A stretch of 13,129 nt of DNA from contig JAUIJG010000119.1 of assembly GCA_030431355.1 (NCBI GenBank), forward strand, positions 1 to 13,129, written 5' to 3'. This document shows positions 1-5,060 of the stretch, piece after piece. The notes under the pieces were generated by a model that was not told where the DNA came from, made no database searches, and saw nothing but the letters and a program-made list of their open reading frames with translations. Made by a program: the position numbers and the translations under genes. Position 1 is the stretch's first letter; every line of letters starts with the position of its first letter. The stretch is from a bacterium. GTDB taxonomy: Bacteria; Cyanobacteriota; Vampirovibrionia; Obscuribacterales; Obscuribacteraceae.

Positions 1-755
1 TAGCGCTTTTCGGGATCTTGACTGTCTATGCCTTTCTCTTTCCAGTATTGATCAAGCTTTTTGTAGGCTCTTTGATCCCGGGGTAAGATGAGAACCGCTT
101 TGTGCAAATACCTGGCCGCATTCTCTTTGTCCCGGTCCGCTTCTTTAAGGAGCAAGTCTGTATACTTTCTTTTGATAGTGTAATTGAAGGGCGAATTTGT
201 TAGGGCTTCTTCCAGCTTTGCCAGGGCTCCTTTGTAGTCTTTGGCTGTGATCAGTTCGCTTGCTTCTTTGTAGTGTTTTGCTGCCTCTCCCTGCTGATCC
301 CTGGTCGGTCTGCAGTAGCCGCCGGTTCTTGAAGATGCCAGATCGCTCTCGAATTGAGCCTCTATATCCATGAATTTTTCCCCGGAAGGCAAACTGGGAA
401 AAGGCTGGGCTGCATAAATTGAATCCGTTGCCGCTGTGTTCACGGCAGTTGAAGATGACGCATCCGAAACTTCTACCAGAGAAACCTGTCCTTGAGGGCT
501 CAAACGGAAGAGCACGATCACTTTTGCTTTGTCGTGCATGGCGGGATGGAAAGCTTCGGTCAAGCGTTCTTGCACTGATGTTATATAGGCTGACTTTGTC
601 GGCTGGGAGCTTCCGGCTTCGGCAAGTAGCTGCCTTGCCTGGAGCGTAGGAGGCGATAGTGAGAGCAGAAGAAGTGCAATTGCCAGTGGGGCGAAAAGTG
701 CAAAACAATATTTGGTTACTGAGTTCTTGTTCGGAGCATTGAATTGACTCGACAT
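1..755 (-). CDS. TonB C-terminal domain plus TPR protein, 3' end at window edge
   Basis: Reading the minus strand from ATG at 755 gives 251 uninterrupted codons to the left edge. The last two bases available read TA, so the gene may stop exactly here or continue. A Shine-Dalgarno-like AAGGGG precedes the ATG. Residues 16-34 are a hydrophobic signal or anchor segment ending near LQA. Residues about 55-138 match the TonB C-terminal fold: a YxxxVQxRLxxAF-like start, the strand KVIVLFRLSPQGQVSLVEV, then alternating A/S-rich and P-F-P segments. Residues about 153-235 are two TPR-like helix pairs (AAKHYKEASELI, YKGALAKLEEAL, AARYLHKAVLILPRD). In TonB this domain contacts outer-membrane receptors, but stand-alone TonB-C/TPR proteins are common in other lineages and need not transduce energy. 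The domain call is good; the role is unknown. Confidence 0.8.
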   Translation of the reverse strand, partial: MSSQFNAPNKNSVTKYCFALFAPLAIALLLLSLSPPTLQARQLLAEAGSSQPTKSAYITSVQERLTEAFHPAMHDKAKVIVLFRLSPQGQVSLVEVSDASSSTAVNTAATDSIYAAQPFPSLPSGEKFMDIEAQFESDLASSRTGGYCRPTRDQQGEAAKHYKEASELITAKDYKGALAKLEEALTNSPFNYTIKRKYTDLLLKEADRDKENAARYLHKAVLILPRDQRAYKKLDQYWKEKGIDSQDPEKR

Positions 756-889
756 TCTTCCCCTTATGATACTTATTTTCTATTCTTACTGATACTTAGA
801 TCTAGTTGTTTTATGCCACATTAGAAAGCGATGCTCTGACTATTGCCGATATTCTATTTGCATAGCGGAGCCGAAAAATCGAGATGATT

Positions 890-895
890 TATAAT
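890..895 (+). promoter_or_regulatory. possible -10 element (TATAAT) upstream of the hydrolase gene
   Basis: A perfect TATAAT lies 42 bases before the GTG start at 938. No convincing -35 hexamer is present at a 16-18 base distance (the bases there read GGAGCC), so this is only a candidate. The 182-base gap 756-937 separates two divergent genes and must hold a promoter for each. I see none for the minus-strand gene. Confidence 0.25.
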
Positions 896-937
896 CGTCC
901 GATCGGTCAGTAAAGGTCTGGGAGAATTGTATTCAGA

Positions 938-1582
938 GTGAAAAGTAAGAAGGTCAAATTTGGTGGCGGTTTAGGCGGTTTATATGGATTAGAAGGAATT
1001 TTAACCGGCAGTTTAGAAGATTCTGCCGGCGGGCGTGGTCCGGTGATCATCTCCCATGGTTCGGGCAAGGGTATGGATGCGCCCCTTTTAGAAAAGACAG
1101 CCAAAAGACTGGCTGAGAAGGGATTTCTGGTGCTGCGATTTAATTTCGGCTATTTAGGTAAGAAGCCGGCGCCTTCTAAGGATGGAGTGAAAGAGAGACC
1201 AGAATTAGTTGCCGCCATTGAGTACATGGCAAAATATGGAGAGCCCATATTAATAGGAAAGTCTTTCGGCGCCCGGGTAGGAACTTATGTGGCGGCAGAG
1301 AGGGATGATATCCGGGCTCTTGTCTATTATGGCTTGCCACTGCATGGAATGACAAAGAACGCCAAAGTGCGTGACTTTTCACACCTGGCTAAAATTGGCG
1401 CTCCAATGCTTTTTATTACCGGAGACCGGGACAGACTCTGTGCTAAAGAGAGTCTTAAACAGGTTCAGAAGAAGATAAAGTCAAAGTTCGAGTCTCATTT
1501 CGTGCCCGGAGATCATTCTTTTAAGCCCCGCTCTGAAGATGCCGCCATAGATATTTGTGTGGAGTGGCTTGACAGGGAATGA
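938..1582 (+). CDS. alpha/beta hydrolase (dienelactone hydrolase / Tex30-KANL3-like)
   Basis: The 214-residue protein is a small serine hydrolase of the alpha/beta fold. The oxyanion-hole region is SHGSGKGMD (residues 39-47). The nucleophile elbow is GKSFG with Ser109 (the G-x-S-x-G motif). The acid is Asp163 or Asp165 in ITGDRDRLC, and the catalytic histidine is His193 in VPGDHSF. All three catalytic positions are present, so it is probably active. The HGSGKGMD start, the FNFGY segment and the short length suit the Tex30/KANL3-type or dienelactone-hydrolase-like group; the substrate cannot be read. There is no signal peptide, so it is cytoplasmic. The start is GTG at 938, with a GGGAG purine stretch 13 bases upstream; no in-frame ATG lies further upstream. 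It is divergent from the TonB-C gene and followed by the regulator operon. Confidence 0.85.
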   Translation: MKSKKVKFGGGLGGLYGLEGILTGSLEDSAGGRGPVIISHGSGKGMDAPLLEKTAKRLAEKGFLVLRFNFGYLGKKPAPSKDGVKERPELVAAIEYMAKYGEPILIGKSFGARVGTYVAAERDDIRALVYYGLPLHGMTKNAKVRDFSHLAKIGAPMLFITGDRDRLCAKESLKQVQKKIKSKFESHFVPGDHSFKPRSEDAAIDICVEWLDRE

Positions 1583-1598
1583 ATTAATTTGATATACA
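1569..1598 (+). promoter_or_regulatory. sigma-70-like promoter for the ArsR-protease unit
   Basis: TTGACA at 1569-1574 is an exact -35 consensus. After 18 bases comes TATACA (1593-1598), which matches four of six -10 positions. The -35 overlaps the last codons of the hydrolase gene. A transcript would start near 1605, inside the tandem repeat array that begins at 1598, giving a leader of about 130 bases before the regulator ATG at 1734. The placement makes the repeats plausible operators. Confidence 0.45.
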
Positions 1599-1661
1599 TC
1601 AAAATAGATAGAAATCAAAATAGATGGCGATCGAAATAGATAGCAATCGAAATAGATCGAT
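1598..1661. repeat. four tandem copies of a 16-bp repeat (ATCRAAATAGATNGNN)
   Basis: Units start at 1598, 1614, 1630 and 1646 with an exact 16-base period. Units 1 and 2 begin ATCAAAATAGAT, units 3 and 4 begin ATCGAAATAGAT, and the last four bases vary. Each unit has an imperfect dyad (ATC...GAT). The array lies between the candidate promoter and the ArsR-type gene. It has no overlap with a credible coding frame; the only open minus frame through it is low-complexity. An iteron-like operator for the adjacent regulator is the simplest reading. Confidence 0.85.
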
Positions 1662-1664
1662 GTC

Positions 1665-1685
1665 CATGCTCGAAAGCTGAGCATG
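1665..1685 (+). other. 7-bp inverted repeat (CATGCTC / GAGCATG) before the ArsR gene
   Basis: CATGCTC (1665-1671) and GAGCATG (1679-1685) flank a 7-base loop GAAAGCT, followed by AGTTTTGTTT. It could be a weak intrinsic terminator for the hydrolase gene, an attenuator in the leader of the regulator, or an operator. It lies 49 bases before the regulator start. Confidence 0.4.
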
Positions 1686-1733
1686 AGTTTTGTTTCCATT
1701 CTGTTCGAATGCTGGAAGAGGAGGTGAATAGAG

Positions 1734-2294
1734 ATGGCTGATCAAAATCTATCAAGGATGCTCAGCTTTTTTAAGGCTCTGTCGGATGAAAGCCGACTGA
1801 AAATGGTGGGGGTTTTGGCCTCCGGGGAAAGAAGCGTGGAAGAGCTGGCTAGTTTGCTGGAGTTGAGGGCGCCCACGGTGTCACATCATCTGACCAAACT
1901 TAGAAAGTTAGATCTGGTCTCTATGAGAACCGAGGGAAACACCCATCTCTACAGCTTGAATAGCGAAGTCTTGCGAGAGCTATCCCGGGAAGTTTTGTCC
2001 GTTGAGAAGATCGCCACCGAAGATCTGGTAGATACCGAAGCTTTTGACCGGAAAGTGATTAAGGACTTTCTGGAAGATTCAAAGTTGAAAGTGATTCCGG
2101 CAAGCCGCAAGAAACGCGATGTTATTTTGCGCTGGCTAGTGGAAAAGTTCGACCGAAATAAAAGATATTCTGAAAAGCAGGTCAACAAAGTGATTGGAAA
2201 CTTTCACGAGGACTTTGCCACCCTGAGAAGAGAGCTTGTGGGGGCTTCACTCATGCAGCGAGAAGCCGGTGTCTACTGGCGAGTAGATAAGTAG
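1734..2294 (+). CDS. ArsR-family regulator with C-terminal DUF2087
   Basis: The 186-residue protein joins two domains. Residues 5-80 are an ArsR-type winged helix (FFKALSDESRLKMVGVLA, then the recognition region APTVSHHLTKLRKLDLV and the wing TEGNTHLYSL). Residues about 128-184 are DUF2087, with the typical KRYSEKQVNKVI, FHEDFATLRRELV and YWRV segments. It has no cysteine and lacks the ELCVCDL metal site of classical ArsR/SmtB repressors, so thiol- or Cys-based metal sensing is unlikely; the inducer is unknown. The start is secure: AGGAGGTGA (1719-1727) sits six bases before the ATG. Its stop codon is directly followed by the ATG of the protease gene, implying co-translation. It probably represses its own operon through the upstream repeats (inference). 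Confidence 0.9.
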   Translation: MADQNLSRMLSFFKALSDESRLKMVGVLASGERSVEELASLLELRAPTVSHHLTKLRKLDLVSMRTEGNTHLYSLNSEVLRELSREVLSVEKIATEDLVDTEAFDRKVIKDFLEDSKLKVIPASRKKRDVILRWLVEKFDRNKRYSEKQVNKVIGNFHEDFATLRRELVGASLMQREAGVYWRVDK

Positions 2295-3329
2295 ATGGGG
2301 AAATTTTTTCTGGGCGCTTTTGCCTTGCCGGATCTGATAACCAGGTCTATTTTCTTAGTGCTGTTTCTTCTTCTTCTTCCGGGACCTTTCGATGCCCGGG
2401 CTGCGGTGGACGGCAAGGTCAAAACCGCCAAAGAAATGTGCCGGGCAGGAAAGTACTCTGAAGCATTTAAAATACTTGGTCCCTTTGCGGATAAGAATCC
2501 GCGAGATAAGTCGGCCAATTACTTTGCCGGATTTTGCAAAGCCGGAGAAGGAGATGTGGTTGGCGCCAGAAAGTACATGGCCAGGGTCTTGGTCTCCGCT
2601 ACTCCTGGAACCGCCTATCATAGCCGCGCCGTCAGCTTTTTTCGCCAGAACGCCAGAGCTTTAAATTCGGTTTCGCCATTCTCTTGCGTGGCCGAAGGAC
2701 GTTTGATTCGCTGGAAGAGATCTAAGAAGCCCTTGAAAGTGTTTGTCTCTAACGGCTGGCAGCTGCCCAACGGATTTGGTCAGGGCTCTTCAAACGTGGG
2801 TAATTTGCTGAAACTGCAAAAGCATCTGGCTTCCAACAATTACAGCAAAGGTATGCGCGCCTGCCCGGGTTATATTCCGGAGATGCGCAATTATGCAATC
2901 TGGGGACTTGGACAGTGGGAGTTCGTCAAAAAAGAAGGCATCCTCGACTATGAACTGGTCAACGATCCAAGGTCCGCTGATATATTTGTTTTCTGGGCTC
3001 CAACTCTTCCAGGAAAAGCTGGATTTACCTCATTTACCTTTCCTGGAAACATCGCGGTGATTGAGATTCAAACAGCGATGCCTGACTTTCCTGATAAGCA
3101 GTCAGCCCGGCAAACCTTCATCCATGTCATTGCCCATGAATTCGGCCATGCCTTCGGTCTTCAACACAGTCACAATCCCCGGGATTTGATGGCACCCTCC
3201 ACGGAGAAGATTACAATCTACGTGGGTAAGGGCATAGGCAAGCTGCCTAAAGGTATCACTGAAAATGATCGAGAGTGCCTGCGGGTACTATATGCGATGC
3301 CGACGGACTTTTATCTGGTGCAAAGATGA
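2295..3329 (+). CDS. secreted matrixin-like zinc metalloprotease with TPR-like N-terminal region
   Basis: The 344-residue protein has a signal peptide (hydrophobic 17-32, cleavage near ARA-AVDG at residue 37). A TPR-like helical region follows at about 42-125 (AKEMCRAGKYSEAFKILG, ANYFAGFCKAGEGDVVGARKYM). The catalytic domain is about 145-335. Its zinc motif is HEFGHAFGLQH with His281, His285 and His291 as ligands and Glu282 as base, followed by SHNPRDLM whose Met299 fits the Met-turn. This is the metzincin signature HExxHxxGxxH with a matrixin-like HS. It should act outside the cytoplasm; the substrate is unknown, and no propeptide cysteine switch is evident. The ATG directly follows the TAG of the ArsR-DUF2087 gene and has only weak ribosome-binding potential (GAGTAGATAAG), so translational coupling is likely. 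Confidence 0.88.
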   Translation: MGKFFLGAFALPDLITRSIFLVLFLLLLPGPFDARAAVDGKVKTAKEMCRAGKYSEAFKILGPFADKNPRDKSANYFAGFCKAGEGDVVGARKYMARVLVSATPGTAYHSRAVSFFRQNARALNSVSPFSCVAEGRLIRWKRSKKPLKVFVSNGWQLPNGFGQGSSNVGNLLKLQKHLASNNYSKGMRACPGYIPEMRNYAIWGLGQWEFVKKEGILDYELVNDPRSADIFVFWAPTLPGKAGFTSFTFPGNIAVIEIQTAMPDFPDKQSARQTFIHVIAHEFGHAFGLQHSHNPRDLMAPSTEKITIYVGKGIGKLPKGITENDRECLRVLYAMPTDFYLVQR

Positions 3330-3334
3330 AGCCG

Positions 3335-3374
3335 GATTCGGTGCCTTTTCTACAAGGAAGATTCCAGCCGAATC
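3335..3374. other. inverted repeat GATTCGG / CCGAATC after the protease gene
   Basis: GATTCGG (3335-3341) and CCGAATC (3368-3374) are perfect complements across a 26-base loop, just after the protease stop codon. No T run follows, so it is at best a weak transcription end or a mRNA 3' structure. Confidence 0.3.
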
Positions 3375-3409
3375 GCCCGCATAATCAAGGAATTATAAAG
3401 AACTGTTGG

Positions 3410-3438
3410 TTGTCAACGGTTTTCATCTAGGATAGTAG
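3410..3438 (+). promoter_or_regulatory. possible promoter for the rhomboid gene
   Basis: TTGTCA (3410-3415) is five of six to the -35 consensus. TAGTAG (3433-3438) lies 17 bases downstream and matches three of six -10 positions. A plausible start point would be about 95 bases before the ATG at 3541. The evidence is weak. Confidence 0.25.
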
Positions 3439-3540
3439 AGTCGATTCGTCCAAAACAATTACTTTTCTCCCTGTCTGCATAGCTGTATGACCGGGGAGCG
3501 AATTGATCATGCCTTATTAATTGAAGCAGGAAAAGAAAAT

Positions 3541-3981
3541 ATGATTTTACTCGGCGATGACCTTGAGGTTAATTGCAGGCCCGTTGTCACCAATTCTATT
3601 ATTCTTCTCTGCTGCCTGGTACTTATGATTGAGTATTTCGGCGCAGTGAATATGGACTGGTTCTTATTCCAGCATGGATTCGTCTCTTTGAGATTTACTT
3701 CGCACTTCGGACTTGAGCAGCTTTCTACCATGATCTCCAGCATCTTTTTGCATGCGGATTTCTTTCATCTTCTCGGAAACATGTGGATCCTCTTTATATT
3801 CGGAGACAATGTTAAAGAGCATTTTGGACATATCAATTATCTTGTATTCTTCATCGCATGCGGTATCGCCGGATGTCTTGTTCATCTACTCTGCAATCCG
3901 ACCATGACTATCCCTGCCGTAGGCGCCACTGAAGAAGACCTTGCTTTGGACGAGAAAGCAAGGTCTTCTGAATTGCTGTGA
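3541..3981 (+). CDS. truncated rhomboid-family intramembrane protease (likely pseudogene)
   Basis: The frame is open from 3487, but I place the start at ATG 3541. AGGA lies nine bases upstream, and MILLGDD is the usual rhomboid N-terminus (MIPLxDD). Three membrane helices are visible, at about 19-36, 66-88 and 100-118. Residues 76-80 (HLLGN) are the conserved HxxxN of the second core helix, and HFGHINYLVFFIACGIAG matches the next segment. The protein then reads IPAVGAT at 124-130, exactly where rhomboids have the catalytic G-x-S-G, and continues into 16 unrelated charged residues encoded by a hairpin before stopping. The serine helix and the later helix with the catalytic histidine are missing. 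At 146 residues, against about 200 or more for the family, it should be inactive. It converges on the GlcG-like gene. Confidence 0.75.
   Translation: MILLGDDLEVNCRPVVTNSIILLCCLVLMIEYFGAVNMDWFLFQHGFVSLRFTSHFGLEQLSTMISSIFLHADFFHLLGNMWILFIFGDNVKEHFGHINYLVFFIACGIAGCLVHLLCNPTMTIPAVGATEEDLALDEKARSSELL
3933..3969. terminator. perfect 15-bp hairpin, probable bidirectional terminator
   Basis: AGAAGACCTTGCTTT (3933-3947) and its exact complement (3955-3969) flank the loop GGACGAG. It lies between the convergent rhomboid and GlcG-like genes, 30 bases past the end of the latter. The 3' arm is U-rich (UCUUCU) on the plus strand, but no long separate T run follows on either strand. It is translated as the tail of the truncated rhomboid. 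Confidence 0.6.
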
Positions 3982-3998
3982 TTTATCGGTGTAATGGC

Positions 3999-4394
3999 TT
4001 AGAAAGCGGCAGCTCCTGCTTCCGCCACGGTCTGATCTTGCTCGCCGGAGCCACCGCTGACTCCGATGCTTCCTACAACTTTGCCGTCTTTTTTCAGGGG
4101 AATGCCACCGGCGAAGATCATAATCTTGCCGTCATTGGAGGCATGGATTCCATAGAACTGATTTCCCGGCTGGCTGTTGTCGCCGAGGTCTTTTGTGGAG
4201 ATGTCGAAGGCGCGAGAGGTGAATGCCTTTTTCATCGATATATCAATACTACCTATCCAGGCGCCGTCCATTCTGACGTGTGCCACCAGATTAGCACCGC
4301 AGTCCGCCACAGCGATATTCATCGGCTGTCCTATCTCTTTTGCCTTTTTCTCTGCGGCTGCTATTACTCTTCTTGCGTCTTCTAAGGTTACCAT
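3999..4394 (-). CDS. GlcG/HbpS-family heme-binding-like protein
   Basis: The 131-residue protein spans the whole GlcG/HbpS (PF03928-type) domain. It shows LEDARRVIAAAEKKAKEIG, NIAVADCGANLVAHVRMDGAW, SIDISMKKAFTSRAF, and a C-terminal glycine-rich GSIGVSGGSGEQDQTVAEAG, all typical. Family members bind heme or act as small-molecule sensor-like proteins; some lie in glycolate operons, but no glycolate oxidase gene is here, so the role is open. There is no signal peptide, unlike the secreted HbpS of Streptomyces, so it is probably cytoplasmic. The start is supported by AGGAGAT (complement of 4401-4407) at normal spacing. It is divergent from the small membrane protein gene, sharing a 213-base upstream region, and convergent with the rhomboid remnant. 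Confidence 0.9.
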   Translation of the reverse strand: MVTLEDARRVIAAAEKKAKEIGQPMNIAVADCGANLVAHVRMDGAWIGSIDISMKKAFTSRAFDISTKDLGDNSQPGNQFYGIHASNDGKIMIFAGGIPLKKDGKVVGSIGVSGGSGEQDQTVAEAGAAAF

Positions 4395-4484
4395 CGCTCT
4401 ATCTCCTGGTACGAAAGTGGGAATTCATTGGTATGAACGGCTCCTATTCTAAAGCGAATGACAATTACTCATTTCAAATTTGCC

Positions 4485-4499
4485 CGGATTATAAATCCG
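4485..4499. promoter_or_regulatory. palindrome CGGATT-ATA-AATCCG in the divergent intergenic region
   Basis: A perfect 6-bp inverted repeat with a 3-base centre lies between the GlcG-like gene and the small membrane protein gene. Its centre contains TATAAT on the minus strand, so the palindrome could cover the -10 of the GlcG-like gene. A good -35 is not seen at the right distance. It is an operator candidate only. Confidence 0.3.
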
Positions 4500-4535
4500 T
4501 GGTTAAGGAAATGACGCGAAGTCAAGGGGGTGAAA

Positions 4536-4541
4536 TATAAT
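4536..4541 (+). promoter_or_regulatory. possible -10 (TATAAT) for the small membrane protein gene
   Basis: An exact TATAAT occurs 66 bases before the ATG at 4608. The nearest -35-like hexamer is ATGACG (4511-4516) at a long 19-base spacing. The element overlaps a strong Shine-Dalgarno-like stretch and the start of a possible mini-ORF (4541-4588), so only one of the two readings can be right. Confidence 0.3.
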
Positions 4542-4588
4542 TGACTAAAGGGTTGATTTTAATTGGATCAAGCCCTTATGTCTTCTGA
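4541..4588 (+). CDS. possible 15-residue leader ORF
   Basis: AAGGGGGTGA (4524-4533) is the strongest ribosome-binding stretch in this intergenic region. It stands seven bases before a TTG that opens a 15-codon frame (MTKGLILIGSSPYVF, then TGA). The frame ends 19 bases before the ATG of the small membrane protein, whose own GGGAGGA lies in between. It could be a leader peptide or chance. The overlap with a perfect TATAAT argues against it if that is the real promoter. Confidence 0.2.
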   Translation: MTKGLILIGSSPYVF

Positions 4589-4607
4589 ATTTGGGAGGAC
4601 CAGAGTT

Positions 4608-4934
4608 ATGCACTATAAGCATGTGGTTATGATCGTGTTTGGCCTTTCGATAATGGGTTGGTGCCTGTCGGATGCATGGCGCGGTCTTCACCTGACAAAA
4701 TTTGGTCCCATAGAGTTTTCCAAAGCGCCTGCAGGATTTTTGATGCTTACCAGCATTCAGTTTGCAGTGGGGCTATCTCTCACGCTCGATCCTGAAGCGA
4801 TGACTGTTTTCACCACGCAGTCACACGGACTTTCTCTGGTGCTTCTTTACATGTTCTCCAGTGCCATTATGTACCTGGCTGCTGTATGGAGCCAGAAGCT
4901 GAAAGGCAATCTAGGCAAGAACTCAACCATGTAG
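4608..4934 (+). CDS. small three-helix membrane protein, unknown
   Basis: The 108-residue protein has three predicted membrane helices: VVMIVFGLSIMGWCLSDAW (6-24), PAGFLMLTSIQFAVGLSLTL (41-60) and LVLLYMFSSAIMYLAAVW (77-94). The C-terminal tail is basic. I do not recognise the family, and it carries no obvious catalytic or metal-binding motif. I prefer the ATG at 4608, since GGGAGGA (4593-4599) lies eight bases before it. The frame is open upstream to a TTG at 4563 and an ATG at 4578, but the extra residues (including SSEFGRTR) are polar and lack a ribosome binding site. It stands alone between a divergent gene and a clear terminator. Confidence 0.7.
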   Translation: MHYKHVVMIVFGLSIMGWCLSDAWRGLHLTKFGPIEFSKAPAGFLMLTSIQFAVGLSLTLDPEAMTVFTTQSHGLSLVLLYMFSSAIMYLAAVWSQKLKGNLGKNSTM

Positions 4935-4955
4935 CCAGATGGAAAGTTCTATCTA

Positions 4956-4990
4956 AACAAGCCCTTTCCGATTACGGAAAAGGGCTTGTT
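4956..4990 (+). terminator. intrinsic terminator after the small membrane protein gene
   Basis: The arms AACAAGCCCTTTCCG (4956-4970) and CGGAAAAGGGCTTGTT (4975-4990) pair along their full length with one bulged A, closing on a 4-base loop ATTA. TTGTTTGCATTT at the 3' side is T-rich. It is positioned 22 bases after the stop codon at 4934. The near-symmetric A- and T-rich flanks may let it work in both directions. Confidence 0.8.
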
Positions 4991-5060
4991 TGCATTTCGA
5001 TCTCTTCTTGCTTACGTGGTACCATCTAGCCTGAAATTCCCTAAATCTAACCGAGCAATT

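Noticed and set aside
145..708. 187-codon minus-strand open frame
   Set aside because: It is a shadow. The overlapping minus-strand frame starting at 755 has a signal segment, TonB-C and TPR-like features and a ribosome binding site, whereas this frame is Arg/Ser-rich with no recognisable domain.
1481..1699. 72-codon minus-strand frame through the tandem repeats
   Set aside because: Its repeated SIYFD-type residues are simply the translation of the 16-bp repeats, and it overlaps the end of the hydrolase gene; no ribosome binding site.
3487..3540. Longer rhomboid N-terminus from ATG 3487
   Set aside because: No ribosome binding site precedes it, whereas ATG 3541 has AGGA at good spacing and begins like other rhomboids.
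3978..4385. 135-codon plus-strand frame opposite the GlcG-like gene
   Set aside because: It lies entirely against a gene with a clear family match on the minus strand and shows no domain of its own.
4986..5060. TTG-initiated N-terminal extension of the Het-C-like protein
   Set aside because: The TTG lies within the 3' arm of a strong terminator hairpin, and the extension would place 25 extra residues before a normal signal peptide.
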